Part shown: piece by piece, positions 1-10,156 of the stretch
Numbering within the stretch: the first letter of the stretch is position 1
Layout: the number at the start of each line of letters is the position of its first letter
Assembly: GCF_008244685.1 (NCBI RefSeq)
Contig: NZ_VTFT01000001.1
Span: 124,001 to 188,000 of the forward strand
Length of the DNA: 64,000 nucleotides
Reading direction: 5' to 3'
Source of the DNA: Luteimonas viscosa
GTDB taxonomy: Bacteria; Pseudomonadota; Gammaproteobacteria; Xanthomonadales; Xanthomonadaceae
Program-made: the position numbers and the translations under genes
The notes under the pieces: model-generated
The model's database searches: none
The model's input: only the letters and a program-made list of their open reading frames with translations
Told to the model about the DNA's origin: nothing

Positions 1-141
1 ACTGGCGCCCTCGCCGGGCAGGAAGTAGCCGTGATGGCGGCCGCCATGCAGGTTCACCAGCCGTACCCATTCCCGGGCGAAGCGTTCGAACGCCTCGGTC
101 TTCGCCGGATCGATGGTGTAGTGGATCACGCAGGTGATCAT
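1..141 (-). CDS. NIPSNAP family protein (partial, 3' end outside window)
   Basis: Reverse-strand gene that runs off the left edge; 47 codons are visible, starting at the ATG at 141. The N-terminus MITCVIHYTIDPAKTEAF, followed by FAREWVRLVNLHGG and RHHGYFLPGEG, has the beta-alpha-beta layout of NIPSNAP proteins, small ferredoxin-like (dimeric alpha/beta barrel) proteins of mostly unknown function. It is divergent from the membrane-protein gene at 248. Family assignment rests on the N-terminal third only. Confidence 0.72.
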   Translation of the reverse strand, partial: MITCVIHYTIDPAKTEAFERFAREWVRLVNLHGGRHHGYFLPGEGAS

Positions 142-247
142 CGTGTGGCCGAACGGTCGTCGCGGGGATGTCGCCAGTCTAGCGTCGCCTGGCCTGCGCC
201 AGCGCCTGCACTCGTTGTCCGCAGGAACCGGCCCGCGGAGTGACGGC

Positions 248-1342
248 GTGCGAAATTCGAGACGATGGCGACTGGTGGGCGTCCTCGCCTGCGTGCTGGG
301 CGGCGCCATGTCGGCGCTGGCCTGGTCCCTGCCCGATGGCGCCATTCCGCAGGCTCCGCACGGCGCGCTGGTCGCGGTCGGCCTGACCGCCGCACTGCTC
401 GGGCTGGTGTTCGCCGTTCTCGCGCACCGGACCGCGCGGGCCGGATCCCGGCTGGTGCGCGGGATCGGCGAACTGGCGCGCTGGCGCGTGGATGCCGCCG
501 ACTGGCAGGCCTTCGTCGAAGCCGAGCGCGCCGCGCCGACGGATGCCGCCGGGCGGCGCAACGAACTCTCGCTGCCCGCGCACGTGCCGGCCGAGGGGGT
601 CGGGATCATCGTCGGCGAGGATGCCATCGACATCGGCGGCAGCATCCACCTGCTGCCGCGCCATGGCGCGCCGGAAGTCCTCGAGGCGGAAATGCGCGCT
701 GCCGGCGCCGGCCCGGCCGTCGCCGAACTGCACCTGCGCCACCCGCCCAGCCGGGGTCGCAACGGGCGCCTGAATCCGCCGCTGCACAGCCGGCTGACCT
801 TTCCCGTGGCGCCGGGTGCGTGGCGTGATGCGCGACGTGCGATCGGCCGCTATTCGCTCGGTCGTCCGGGCAAGGCCAGCCTGGTGCACGGCCCAGGCGA
901 CGGCAGCGATCCGGAGGATCTCAGCCGCTGCGGCCGCTGTCGCTACTGCACCCACCGCTATGCCAGCACCTGCCCCGAATGCGGCGGCGGCATGATCTCG
1001 CGCCGGTGGATCCGGCGCCTGGGCGCGGTCCTGGTCGTGCTCGGTGCCGTACTGGCGGTGGGCATGACCGTGCTGCTGGCCAGACTCGCGCCGATGCTCG
1101 CCAATCCGGGAGTCGAAATCGAGCGCATGCGCTTCAGCGGATCCCCGGCCCAGGCGGTGCTGGTGTGGGCCGTGCTGGGCGCGGTGTGGGTGTTCGGCAC
1201 CACCATCACCGCGCAGGGCGCCTTCCAGATGGCGACCGGACGGCGCGACCTGCGCGTGCTGCTCGCCCTGGCCGGCATTGCGACCCTGGCGTGCGGGGCG
1301 ATGGGAGTCGTCCTGTCGCTGCGCGACGGCGGGCAGTCCTGA
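248..1342 (+). CDS. Membrane protein with a cysteine (zinc-ribbon-like) knuckle
   Basis: The open frame begins at an ATG at 134, but that would overlap the divergent NIPSNAP gene; the GTG at 248 gives VRNSRRWRLVGVLACVLGG, a typical positively charged end followed by a membrane segment, so it is preferred. Two TM segments at the N-terminus are followed by a soluble domain of about 190 residues, then a Cys cluster (CGRCRYC, later CPECGG) resembling a zinc ribbon, and three more hydrophobic segments. The soluble part contains no motif I recognise. Function unknown. Confidence 0.65.
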   Translation: MRNSRRWRLVGVLACVLGGAMSALAWSLPDGAIPQAPHGALVAVGLTAALLGLVFAVLAHRTARAGSRLVRGIGELARWRVDAADWQAFVEAERAAPTDAAGRRNELSLPAHVPAEGVGIIVGEDAIDIGGSIHLLPRHGAPEVLEAEMRAAGAGPAVAELHLRHPPSRGRNGRLNPPLHSRLTFPVAPGAWRDARRAIGRYSLGRPGKASLVHGPGDGSDPEDLSRCGRCRYCTHRYASTCPECGGGMISRRWIRRLGAVLVVLGAVLAVGMTVLLARLAPMLANPGVEIERMRFSGSPAQAVLVWAVLGAVWVFGTTITAQGAFQMATGRRDLRVLLALAGIATLACGAMGVVLSLRDGGQS

Positions 1343-1349
1343 CCGGTGT

Positions 1350-2060
1350 TCAGGCCGGGAGCGGTTCGGCCGGCACGGCAGGCGCGTCGATCTCCGCCAG
1401 CAAGGTATCGACCAGCCGGTCGACGTTCGTCTCGGCCTCCGCCACCGACGCGGCCAGGCGTCCGCCGCCGAACTCTTCGTTCTCGATCGCGATGCCGCGC
1501 AGGTCGTGGATGCCGATGAATCCGAGCGCGGTGCGCAGGTGCGGGTCGAGGTGGTTCATGTGCGCCAGCGGCCCGCCCGCGTCCATGCCGAAGCCACCGC
1601 GCGACGACAGCAGCACCACGCGCCGCGGCCGGTCGGCCAGCAGGGGCACGTAAGGATCCTCCTCGCGCGAAGGATCGAACACCACGGTCCGACCGATGCG
1701 CACGATCGCGTCGATCCATGCCTTCAGCGGGGCGGGCATGCCGAAGTTGTACAGCGGCGCGCCGATCACCAGCAGGTCGCTGCCGATCACTTCGTCGACC
1801 ATCGCATCGCTTTCGGCCAGGCGTTCGATCATCCACGGCTCGCGACGGTTGCGCGGGGTGAATTCCGCCCGGATCCAGTCGTGGTCGACCAGTCGTGGCG
1901 GCGCGGCACCCAGATCCCGGTAGCGGACCGGATCGTGCGGGCGCGCGGCACGCCAGCGGGCGATGAAACGATGGCTCAGCGCGCGCGTATGCGAGCCGTG
2001 CGGGTCGATGCCACGCCGGCCCGGGCGGGCGCTGGCGTCGAGATGCAGGAGGTGGGTCAT
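1350..2060 (-). CDS. azoR: FMN-dependent NADH-azoreductase
   Basis: Flavodoxin-like quinone/azo-reductase. The N-terminal strand LLHLDASAR and SHTRALSHRF form the FMN phosphate-binding loop; APLYNFGMPAPLKAWID is the family signature, and SSRGG lies near the flavin. About 236 residues, a little longer than the usual 200. AzoR enzymes reduce quinones and azo compounds with NADH and are often induced by electrophile stress. The gene is divergent from a LysR regulator starting at 2181, the usual layout for a regulator and its target, so control by that LysR protein is likely but not shown. Confidence 0.9.
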   Translation of the reverse strand: MTHLLHLDASARPGRRGIDPHGSHTRALSHRFIARWRAARPHDPVRYRDLGAAPPRLVDHDWIRAEFTPRNRREPWMIERLAESDAMVDEVIGSDLLVIGAPLYNFGMPAPLKAWIDAIVRIGRTVVFDPSREEDPYVPLLADRPRRVVLLSSRGGFGMDAGGPLAHMNHLDPHLRTALGFIGIHDLRGIAIENEEFGGGRLAASVAEAETNVDRLVDTLLAEIDAPAVPAEPLPA

Positions 2061-2180
2061 GGGGGCTCCTCGTTCGGGTTAGGATCATTCACGCATCGAT
2101 CCGGGTCAGGTCACGCTAGGACCCATTCGATGAGCTGACAAACGATCTTTTCTTCCAGAATGAGTGAGGAATATTTGCTC

Positions 2181-3086
2181 ATGAACCGTCGCCTGCCCTC
2201 GCTGTCCGCACTGCGCGCCTTCGAGGCCGTCGCCCGGTTGGGCAGCGCCAAGCGCGCGGCCGGGGAGCTGTCCGTCACCCCGGCGGCGATCAGCCACCAG
2301 ATCCGGCAACTGGAAGGCGAGCTGGGCCTGGCGCTGTTCGTTCGCAGGCCGCGGCAGCTGCTGCCGACGCCACAGGGACAGGAACTGCAGCGCAGCCTCA
2401 CCGGCGCCTTCGGTGCGATGGCGGCCGCGGTCGAGCGCGTGCGCGCGCCGCAGCGGCGCAGCCTGACCCTGAGCACCACGCCGGCGGTGGCCTCGCGCTG
2501 GCTGGTGCCGCGCCTGCCGCAGTTGCGCGAGGCCTGTCCCGGACTGGACCTGCGCATCCACGTCTCGCACGAACCGGTGGCGCTCGACGGCATCGAGGCC
2601 GATGCGGCGATCCGCTACGGCAGCGGCCACTGGCCCGGCCTGATCGCCTACAGGCTGTTCGCCAACGTATTCGCGCCTGTGTGCAGCCCTACCCTGGCGT
2701 TGCGCGAGCCGCGCGAGATGACGCGCCACACGCTGCTGCACTTCGCCCCGCCGGGAGCGCGCAGCGCGCCGGTCGACTGGCCCGCCTGGCAACGCCGCGC
2801 ACGCGTGCCAGGCCTCGATGCCGGGATCGGGCCGGTGTTCTCCGACGAAACCCACACCATCTCCGCCGCGCTGGCCGGCCAGGGCGTGGCATTGATGAGC
2901 CTGGCCCTGGTCGCCGACGAACTGGCGATCGGCTCGCTGGTGCAGCCGTTCGGCCCGCAGTTGCAGGCCGAGCCGTTCCACCTGGTGCATCCGGAGGACG
3001 GGCGCGAGGACTGCTGGCTGACGACCCTGCGCGACTGGATCCTCGGGCTGCCGCAACCCGGGTTGCAGTCGCAAGCCGCGCGTTGA
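2181..3086 (+). CDS. LysR family transcriptional regulator (GcvA-like)
   Basis: Winged-helix regulator of about 301 residues. The N-terminus RRLPSLSALRAFEAVARL, then GSAKRAAGELSVTPAAISHQ and LEGELGLALFVRR, is the classical LysR HTH; the rest is the periplasmic-binding-protein-like effector domain. An ATG at 2160 is also in frame, but GAGGA at 2166-2170 sits ten bases before the ATG at 2181 and the family usually starts close to RRLPxLxALRAFE, so 2181 is chosen. Divergent from azoR; the 120-bp intergenic region is the likely binding site. The effector is unknown. Confidence 0.9.
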   Translation: MNRRLPSLSALRAFEAVARLGSAKRAAGELSVTPAAISHQIRQLEGELGLALFVRRPRQLLPTPQGQELQRSLTGAFGAMAAAVERVRAPQRRSLTLSTTPAVASRWLVPRLPQLREACPGLDLRIHVSHEPVALDGIEADAAIRYGSGHWPGLIAYRLFANVFAPVCSPTLALREPREMTRHTLLHFAPPGARSAPVDWPAWQRRARVPGLDAGIGPVFSDETHTISAALAGQGVALMSLALVADELAIGSLVQPFGPQLQAEPFHLVHPEDGREDCWLTTLRDWILGLPQPGLQSQAAR

Positions 3087-3261
3087 GCGGACGGGATCGA
3101 CAGGCCGGGCCGGACGCGGGAGATTGCCTGGCACGGGCGCGCCCCGCCAGGCAAGGAAGCATGCGGACACCGGGCCGAGGCATCGCGACCGTGGGATCCC
3201 GGCTCGGCACGCAGCCCGGCAGCGCCTGCGCGGACCGCGAGTAGATCGTTCTACCCCTACT

Positions 3262-4566
3262 TCAACCTGCGGCGTGCCTGCAGCCGTCGAAGAACCGCAG
3301 CATCTGTGCCGAGGCATCGGGTCCTTGCGGATCGGTGTAACTCCCGGCCGCATCGCCGCCGGACCAGGCATGTCCGGAGCCGTGGACGATCCAGTGTTCG
3401 GCCGCGATGCGGCCGTCCGCGGTGCGGTGGAGGGTGCGGGTCGAACTGCGCCCGCCTGGTGTGCCGTCGCGCTCGACGGTGCTGGACGTGGCAGCGTGAG
3501 CGGCCCCACCGGCGCTGCCCAGGCTCTGTTCGACCACGCCCTGGCCATTGCCCGGATGCACGGTGGTGTCGCTGTCGCCGTGGAAGACGATCGCCGGCAC
3601 CAGGGGACGGCGCGCCGCGGACGCGCCTCGCCGCGAGACGCCGCCCTTGCGCATGGCGGCGAACGCCGAAGGCACGTCGCTGGCCAGGCCGATCGGCAGG
3701 CCGGAGTGCACGCCGATGGCGGCATAGACGTCCGGGTGGGTGCTGGCGAGCACCGCGGCCATCGCGCCCCCCGCGGACAGGCCGGCCACGTACACGCGAT
3801 TCGCGTCGAGCCGGTGGCTGGCGACCAGGTGCCGGGTGAGTGCGGCAAGCATCGCCGGTTCGCCCTGCCCGCGTTGCTGGTCGCTGCCGCGGAACCAGTT
3901 CCAGCACCGGTTCTGGTTGCGCTCGGCCGACTGCGCGGGCCAGGCGACGACGTAGCCGTGCACGTCCGCGAGCTGGTTCATGCGCGTGCCGCGGGCGAAA
4001 TCCGCGGGCGTCTGGGTGCAGCCGTGCAGCATCACCAGCAATGGCGCGCCAGCCGGGTCGAGCCCCGGGGGGATGTGCAGCCCGTACTGCAGGTCGCCCG
4101 CTTCGCAGGAGAATCGGTGCATCGGCAGGCCACCGGTCCGGACCTCGCCGCGCCGCGAGGACCGGAAGGCAGGCTGCCCGCCGGCGCCGGGCGGCATGGT
4201 CACGGCGCGTTGCCACAAGCCCGAAAGCGTCGCCGTCGCGCCGCGGGCATCAGCGGCAGCCGTGGTGGCGCGCGCGTCCTCGCGGTGATCGGCTTCGCGG
4301 CGGGGATCGCGTGCGGTACCTGTGTCGGTATCGGCATCGCGGCGCGCGTCGGCGGAGGACGCCCTGCCACTCCCGATCACGCGGAACTCGCCCTCGAGGG
4401 TCGCGCCCGGCGCGTCCCCGTTCTGCCGCACGTCCGGCCCGGACGCTGCCGCCGTCGCGCCGACATCGCCGCCGAGCGCCTGCTGGAGGGTGCGCGTGGC
4501 GGCGTGCAGGTCGCCTTCCTGCATCTGGCGCATCGCGCGGAGCATGGTGTCGTTGCCGGGTTTCAT
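3262..4566 (-). CDS. PHB depolymerase family esterase
   Basis: Alpha/beta hydrolase of the short-chain PHA depolymerase/feruloyl esterase type. The catalytic half begins near residue 160: LLVMLHGCTQTPADFA (oxyanion loop), WNWFRG, the lipase box GLSAGGAMAAV with the nucleophilic serine, and a C-terminal GSGHAWSGG with the catalytic histidine. The first 130 residues are low-complexity and charged, with no signal peptide, suggesting an intracellular enzyme acting on PHA granules or a related polyester. It lies 11 bp after the RHH regulator at 4578-4988, probably in one transcript. The substrate is not predictable from sequence. Confidence 0.87.
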   Translation of the reverse strand: MKPGNDTMLRAMRQMQEGDLHAATRTLQQALGGDVGATAAASGPDVRQNGDAPGATLEGEFRVIGSGRASSADARRDADTDTGTARDPRREADHREDARATTAAADARGATATLSGLWQRAVTMPPGAGGQPAFRSSRRGEVRTGGLPMHRFSCEAGDLQYGLHIPPGLDPAGAPLLVMLHGCTQTPADFARGTRMNQLADVHGYVVAWPAQSAERNQNRCWNWFRGSDQQRGQGEPAMLAALTRHLVASHRLDANRVYVAGLSAGGAMAAVLASTHPDVYAAIGVHSGLPIGLASDVPSAFAAMRKGGVSRRGASAARRPLVPAIVFHGDSDTTVHPGNGQGVVEQSLGSAGGAAHAATSSTVERDGTPGGRSSTRTLHRTADGRIAAEHWIVHGSGHAWSGGDAAGSYTDPQGPDASAQMLRFFDGCRHAAG

Positions 4567-4577
4567 TGAATTCCTGG

Positions 4578-4988
4578 TCAGTGGATGCGGCCGGCCAATG
4601 CGGCCTTGACCTGCGGGCTTGCCTGGAGCACGCCGAGCACGGCGATCGACTCGATCGCCTCGCGTGCCAGGTCCGGGGTGACGTCTTCCGCGATCCGCAC
4701 CAGTCCCAGGGCCTGGATCCGCAGGCGCTCGCCGGCATCTCGCGCGGCCTCCAGTTCGGGGCGGCCGTAATCCTGCAGGCCGACCACCAGCGTGCGGCGC
4801 GCCAGCGTGTTGCGCAGCGCATCGCCATGCGTCGCAAGCTGGTTGCGGATGGCGGTGCGGATCAGGTCGGTGCGGTTGGAATAGAAGCCTTCCTGCACCA
4901 GCAGGTCGATCTGGCCCAGGTCGACGACGCCGAGGTTGATGGTGATCTTCTCGCTGTCGGCAAGGGCGCGCGGGCGGGGCTCGGCCAT
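4578..4988 (-). CDS. Ribbon-helix-helix (CopG-type) transcriptional regulator
   Basis: Small (about 136 residues) regulator with the RHH signature: beta-strand EKITINLGVVDLGQID, then VQEGFYSNRTDLIRTAI as the helical part. The C-terminal half (residues 60-136) is probably a ligand or oligomerisation region. Starts at 4988, 5018 and within the palindrome are all in frame; 4988 is preferred because it gives MAEPRPRALADSEKI with the RHH strand close to the end and leaves the 22-bp palindrome upstream. It lies directly upstream of the PHA-depolymerase-like gene, so it likely controls both itself and that gene. Confidence 0.82.
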   Translation of the reverse strand: MAEPRPRALADSEKITINLGVVDLGQIDLLVQEGFYSNRTDLIRTAIRNQLATHGDALRNTLARRTLVVGLQDYGRPELEAARDAGERLRIQALGLVRIAEDVTPDLAREAIESIAVLGVLQASPQVKAALAGRIH

Positions 4989-5022
4989 GGACTGGATCCG
5001 GCGGATGGTAGAGGCCATCCTA

Positions 5023-5044
5023 ACACCATCCATATGGATGGTGT
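5023..5044. promoter_or_regulatory. Perfect 22-bp palindrome, likely RHH operator
   Basis: ACACCATCCAT is followed immediately by its exact reverse complement ATGGATGGTGT, with no spacer. It sits 34 bp before the chosen start of the RHH regulator, where it would overlap the core promoter of the regulator-depolymerase operon. RHH proteins bind such palindromes as dimers of dimers, so autoregulation is the natural reading. Binding is inferred, the symmetry is seen. Confidence 0.7.
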
Positions 5045-5148
5045 GAAACCGTACCTGGCCGTCGCCGGACAGCGAAGCAACGGGACGCCAGCCGTTCGGG
5101 GAGGCATGGTCTCTGATCCTGGAAAGGCTGGCCGGCTCTCCGCAGCGG

Positions 5149-5943
5149 CTATCCCGCCAGGCCCGCCCAAGTCGCATCGGGCACCGTGTCCAACCGTTCC
5201 AGGGCCGGCCTGCCGAACAGATAGCCCTGGAACAGGTCGATGCCGATCTCCCGCAGGGTCCGGTACTCGGCCGCCGTCTCGACGCCCTCGGCCAGCAGCG
5301 TCGAGCCGATGCCGCTGGCGATCCTGGCAACGCCCGCGACGATGGCCTGGCGTACGGAATCGGCGTCGATGCCGCGGACCAGGCCCATGTCGAGCTTGAT
5401 CAGGTCCGGCTGGAACGCGGTCAGGCTGGGCAGGCCGGCGTAGCCCGCGCCGAAGTCGTCGATCGCGGTCTGGAAACCGCGGCTGCGGTAGTCGCGGAAG
5501 ATGCGCGCGACATGCGCCTGGTCGCGGATTTCCTCGGACTCCGCGGCTTCGAAGACCAGGTGCTCGGTCGGAAAGCCGCTCATCTGCGCCGCGAGCAGGG
5601 TCAGCCGGATGCAGGTGGCGGGCTCGTACACCGCGTTCGGGAAGAAATTGATGAACAGCCGCTGCCGCAGGCCCAGTTCCGCCGCGGTGACGATCGCCTT
5701 GACCCGGCAGGTCTGGTCGAAACGGTACAACTGCTCGGGCTCCACCCGCGCCAGCACCTCGCCCGCCCCGCCTCCTTCGGCGGTGCGCACCAGGGCTTCA
5801 TAGCCGTAGATGGACCGGTCCCGGGCGTCGACCACGGGCTGGAACGCCATCCGGATATCGAAATCCAGGCGCTGGTCGCCCCGGCAGTTCGCACAAGGCC
5901 GCGGATCCGGCGTCTGTTCCCCGAAAAACCGCTGCAAGAACAT
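5149..5943 (-). CDS. EAL domain cyclic-di-GMP phosphodiesterase
   Basis: Stand-alone EAL protein of 264 residues that would hydrolyse c-di-GMP to pGpG. Conserved catalytic positions are all present: GYEALVR (EAL signature), INFFPN, FEAAES, DDFGAGYAG, IKLD, LAEGVET and FQGYLFG. A short N-terminal stretch with a Cys pair (CANC at about residues 17-20) precedes the domain and could be a metal or redox site. It resembles EAL domains linked to BLUF sensors, but no BLUF domain is present. Monocistronic; its 3' end is 160 bp from the RHH promoter region. Confidence 0.9.
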   Translation of the reverse strand: MFLQRFFGEQTPDPRPCANCRGDQRLDFDIRMAFQPVVDARDRSIYGYEALVRTAEGGGAGEVLARVEPEQLYRFDQTCRVKAIVTAAELGLRQRLFINFFPNAVYEPATCIRLTLLAAQMSGFPTEHLVFEAAESEEIRDQAHVARIFRDYRSRGFQTAIDDFGAGYAGLPSLTAFQPDLIKLDMGLVRGIDADSVRQAIVAGVARIASGIGSTLLAEGVETAAEYRTLREIGIDLFQGYLFGRPALERLDTVPDATWAGLAG

Positions 5944-6021
5944 GCAAGCCTCCCGATGCTGCGATGTGCCCGTATTGCGACGATAACGGCACGGCCGGGC
6001 GAACCTGTGCGATGCCTGCCA

Positions 6022-6975
6022 TCAGAACACCGACAACCCCGTCATCCGGGTGAAGCGGTGCAGCGCATAGCGCCCGAGCAGCGAATTGCCCTTCTCGTCC
6101 AGCCCCGGCGACCACACGCTAAGGCCCATCACGTGCGGCACCACCGCGACGATGCCGCCGCCCACCCCGCTCTTGGCGGGCAGCCCGACGTAGAACGCGA
6201 AGTCGCCCGCCGCATCGTAGGTGCCCGCGGTCATCATCAGCGAATTGATGCGCGTCGCGCCCTCCGCCGTGGTCACCTGCACGTCCGACGACGCGCAATG
6301 GCCGGCATCGGCCAGGTAGCGCACGCTGCGCGCCAGATCCACGCAGTCCATCCGCAGCGAACACTGCAGGTAGTAGAAATCCAGGACATCCTGCACGTCG
6401 TTGTCCATGTTGCCGAAGCTGCGGATGAAGTTGGCCACGGCCACGTTGCGGTAGCCGCTCTCGCGCTCGGACCTGGCCACCACTTCGTCCGTGCCCACGT
6501 CTGGATTGCCCGAGCGGGCACGCATGAAGGCCAGCAGCGTCGCCTCCGCATCCTCGAAATTCGACAGGATCACGTCGGCGGAGATCAAGGCGCCGGCGTT
6601 CATGAAGGGATTGCGCGGGATCCCCTTCTCGTACTCCAGCTGCACCAGGGAGTTGAACGGATCGCCGGACGGCTCGCGATCGACCCGCTTCCACAGCTCC
6701 TCGCCGATCGCCTCCAGCGCCAGCGTCAGCGTGTACACCTTGGACACGCTCTGGATCGAGAAGCGCTCGCGCGAATGGCCCGCTTCGTGGACCGCGCCGT
6801 CCGGCAAGGCCAGGGCGATGCCGAAGCGGTCCCTGGGCACGTCGGCCAGCGAGGGGATGTAGTCGGCGACCTTGCCTTCGCCGAAACGCTGCCGCACCTC
6901 CTCGTCGATGGTGCCGAGGATATCGTCCAGGTCGTGGCGGCCGAGGTCGTGCGGATTGTGCGGGGGCTTGCGCAT
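6022..6975 (-). CDS. glsA: Glutaminase (serine-dependent, type A/B)
   Basis: Hydrolyses glutamine to glutamate and ammonia in the cytoplasm. Length (317 residues) is normal for the beta-lactamase-fold glutaminase family. Diagnostic motifs are FSIQSVSK (Ser-x-x-Lys nucleophile/base), NPFMNAGALI, SERESGYRN and LPAKSGVGGGI. This is one of two glutaminases in the window; the other at 39306 carries an extra C-terminal domain. No operon partner: neighbours are an EAL gene downstream and the ABC permease gene upstream on the same strand with about 190 bp between. Confidence 0.95.
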   Translation of the reverse strand: MRKPPHNPHDLGRHDLDDILGTIDEEVRQRFGEGKVADYIPSLADVPRDRFGIALALPDGAVHEAGHSRERFSIQSVSKVYTLTLALEAIGEELWKRVDREPSGDPFNSLVQLEYEKGIPRNPFMNAGALISADVILSNFEDAEATLLAFMRARSGNPDVGTDEVVARSERESGYRNVAVANFIRSFGNMDNDVQDVLDFYYLQCSLRMDCVDLARSVRYLADAGHCASSDVQVTTAEGATRINSLMMTAGTYDAAGDFAFYVGLPAKSGVGGGIVAVVPHVMGLSVWSPGLDEKGNSLLGRYALHRFTRMTGLSVF

Positions 6976-7166
6976 GCGGGGTCCGTGGACGGAGCAGGCA
7001 CACCTTATGCGGCGGCCCGTAAGGCTGCGTCACGCCGCAACCCCCATGAATCGCCTGTTGCGCACCACCCGCTCACTCGATCCGGATCCGCAGCCGGACC
7101 GGATCGCCGCTTTGCGCCATCGCGGTCGAAGGCGGGCGCGGACCCACCCGGTTACCGCCGGCGGAC

Positions 7167-7924
7167 TCAGGCCTTGAGCTTCCAGCCGGTCCTGAAGATC
7201 CACCACACCGCGCCCAGGCACAGCGCGAGGAAGCCCAGGATCGCCGCCATGCTGATGCCCACGCCGACGTCGGAGACCCCGTAGAAACTCCAGCGGAAGC
7301 CGCTGATCAGGTACACCACGGGATTGAACAGGGTGATCTTCTGCCAGACCGGCGGCAGCATGCTGATCGAGTAGAACGCGCCGCCCAGGAAGGTCAGCGG
7401 GGTCACGATCATCAGCGGGATCACCTGCAGCTTCTGGAAGTCGTCGGCCCACAGCCCGATGATGAAACCGAACAGGCTGAAGGTGACCGCGGTCAGCAGC
7501 AGGAAGGCCAGCATCCACAGCGGATGCGCGATCTCGTAGGGCACGAACACGCGCGCCGTCACCAGGATCAGCACGCCCAGCATCAGCGACTTGGTCGCCG
7601 CCGCGCCGACGTAGCCGATCACCACCTCGACGTACGACACCGGCGCGGAGAGCAGTTCGTAGATCGTGCCCGCCCACTTGGGCATGTAGATCCCGAACGA
7701 GGCGTTGGAGATGCTCTCGTTCAACAGCGACAGCATGATCAGGCCGGGGATGATGAACGCCCCGTACGAAACGCCGTCGATCTCGCCCATGCGCGAGCCG
7801 ATGGCCGCGCCGAACACCACGAAGTACAGCGAGGTCGACAGCACCGGCGAGGCGATCGACTGGGTGATGGTGCGGAAGGTGCGCGCCATCTCGAAACGGT
7901 AGATCGCGCGGATCGCGTGCCAGT

Positions 7925-7928
<4 letters not shown>
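7167..7928 (-). CDS. ABC-2 type transporter permease
   Basis: Inner-membrane permease of 253 residues with six hydrophobic segments, of the DrrB/YadH type. Recognisable stretches are [13 protein letters not shown] at the N-terminus, [15 protein letters not shown], and [16 protein letters not shown], the ABC-2 signature region before the last segments. The start codon overlaps the 3' end of the ATPase gene by 4 bp (ATGA-type overlap), indicating translational coupling. Together they make an exporter of lipids, drugs or polysaccharide; the cargo cannot be told from sequence. Confidence 0.92.
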
Positions 7929-8866
<938 letters not shown>

Positions 8867-9000
8867 GGCAATCCTGCGGTGACGCGTGAACGAGGCGGGG
8901 ATCGTACCGGACTGTCGGCGGCGGCAGTGTCCCGTAACCGGGAGTCTGCATCCCGACCTGTCCGTTCCTGTCCGCAATCTTGACCTGGGGCCATTGGCCC

Positions 9001-9960
9001 CTATTGCGGCGGCATGGCCGCGACCGCGAAATCCGGCGCCGCCACGAAACGTCGGGGCGCTGCGTCGAGCGGATCGTCGAAGGCCAGCGCGTGGGCGAAC
9101 AGTTGCAGCGGTCGGCGGTGCTCGTCCGGCCCGGGGTCCTGCAACGCCGGATAGAATCGGTCGTGCAGGATCGGCGCGCCCAGCGCCGCCATGTGCACCC
9201 GCAACTGGTGCTTGCGCCCGGTGACCGCTTCCAGGCGGTAGGTCCAGGCGTGTTCGCCGCGCGCGACCACCTCGATCAGTGTCTCGCTGTCGGGCGCGCC
9301 CGGCACCTCGCGCATGCGGAAGAACGGCTCGCCGCGCGCCAGCCGGCTGCGGTGCACGTGCGGAAACGCCAGATCGGGCAATGGCGGCGCGAGGGCCAGG
9401 TAATGCTTGCGGATGCGCCGCTCGCGGAACAGCGCCGAATAGGCCGCGCGACTGCCGGGATCGGCCGAGAACATCACCAGTCCGGCCGTCTCGCGGTCGA
9501 TCCGGTGCAGCGGTACCAGCGAGGGATTCCCGAGGCGGCGGACCAGTCGCGTCAGCAGCGTCTCGCGCACGTACGCGCCCGTCGGCGCCACCGGCAGGAA
9601 GTGCGGCTTGCAGGCCACCACCAGGTGCGCGTCGGCGTGGATCACGGTCTCGGCGAACGGGATGTCGGGCTCGTCCGCCACCTCCCGGAAATACCGGACC
9701 TCGGCGCCCACGCGGTACGCGGTCGAGACATCGAGCGCGCGCCCGTCGCCGTCCAGCACGCGGCCGCGCGCGAAGCGGTCGCGCCAGGTGGCCTCGTCCA
9801 CGCGCGGGAAGTGCGCGCACAGGGCTTCGAGCACGGTCGCCCAGGGCCCGGGCGGCAGTTGCAGGCGGCTGGGCGGCGGCGGATCGACGTTGGTCGGGAT
9901 CGCTCGTTCCCCGGATAGCGTGTGTGTCCGGTCCGGACGGACCGGGTTGGTGCCGGGCAT
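9001..9960 (-). CDS. RluA family pseudouridine synthase
   Basis: rRNA or tRNA uridine isomerase of 319 residues. The catalytic aspartate lies in the motif [14 protein letters not shown]; other family marks are [20 protein letters not shown]-like substrate-binding strands, and [19 protein letters not shown] near the C-terminus. The N-terminal S4-like stretch (residues 30-80) is weak. The start at 9960 ([12 protein letters not shown]) is the first Met close to the domain; the frame itself extends further upstream. The RNA site modified is not predictable from these motifs. Confidence 0.9.
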   Translation of the reverse strand: MPGTNPVRPDRTHTLSGERAIPTNVDPPPPSRLQLPPGPWATVLEALCAHFPRVDEATWRDRFARGRVLDGDGRALDVSTAYRVGAEVRYFREVADEPDIPFAETVIHADAHLVVACKPHFLPVAPTGAYVRETLLTRLVRRLGNPSLVPLHRIDRETAGLVMFSADPGSRAAYSALFRERRIRKHYLALAPPLPDLAFPHVHRSRLARGEPFFRMREVPGAPDSETLIEVVARGEHAWTYRLEAVTGRKHQLRVHMAALGAPILHDRFYPALQDPGPDEHRRPLQLFAHALAFDDPLDAAPRRFVAAPDFAVAAMPPQ

Positions 9961-10156
9961 GGTACGGAGCCTGCGCATGCGCCGTCGACCTGACGTTACG
10001 CCGGCAGGCTGCGGCTTTCGCTTGCGCCGACGAACGATTCCCTGCCGGCATGTCGCCATCGCATTACGGAATCGCAGCCGGTTTCCCCGCCGCGGCGTCC
10101 ATCGCGCATGGCACCCTGTCGCGGAATCCGCCTCCTGCCAAGTTTGCGAGACCGCC

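Noticed and set aside
2106..3848. 580-codon reverse frame crossing LysR and PHB-depolymerase genes
   Set aside because: High-GC shadow frame; the real genes with intact motifs lie in other frames.
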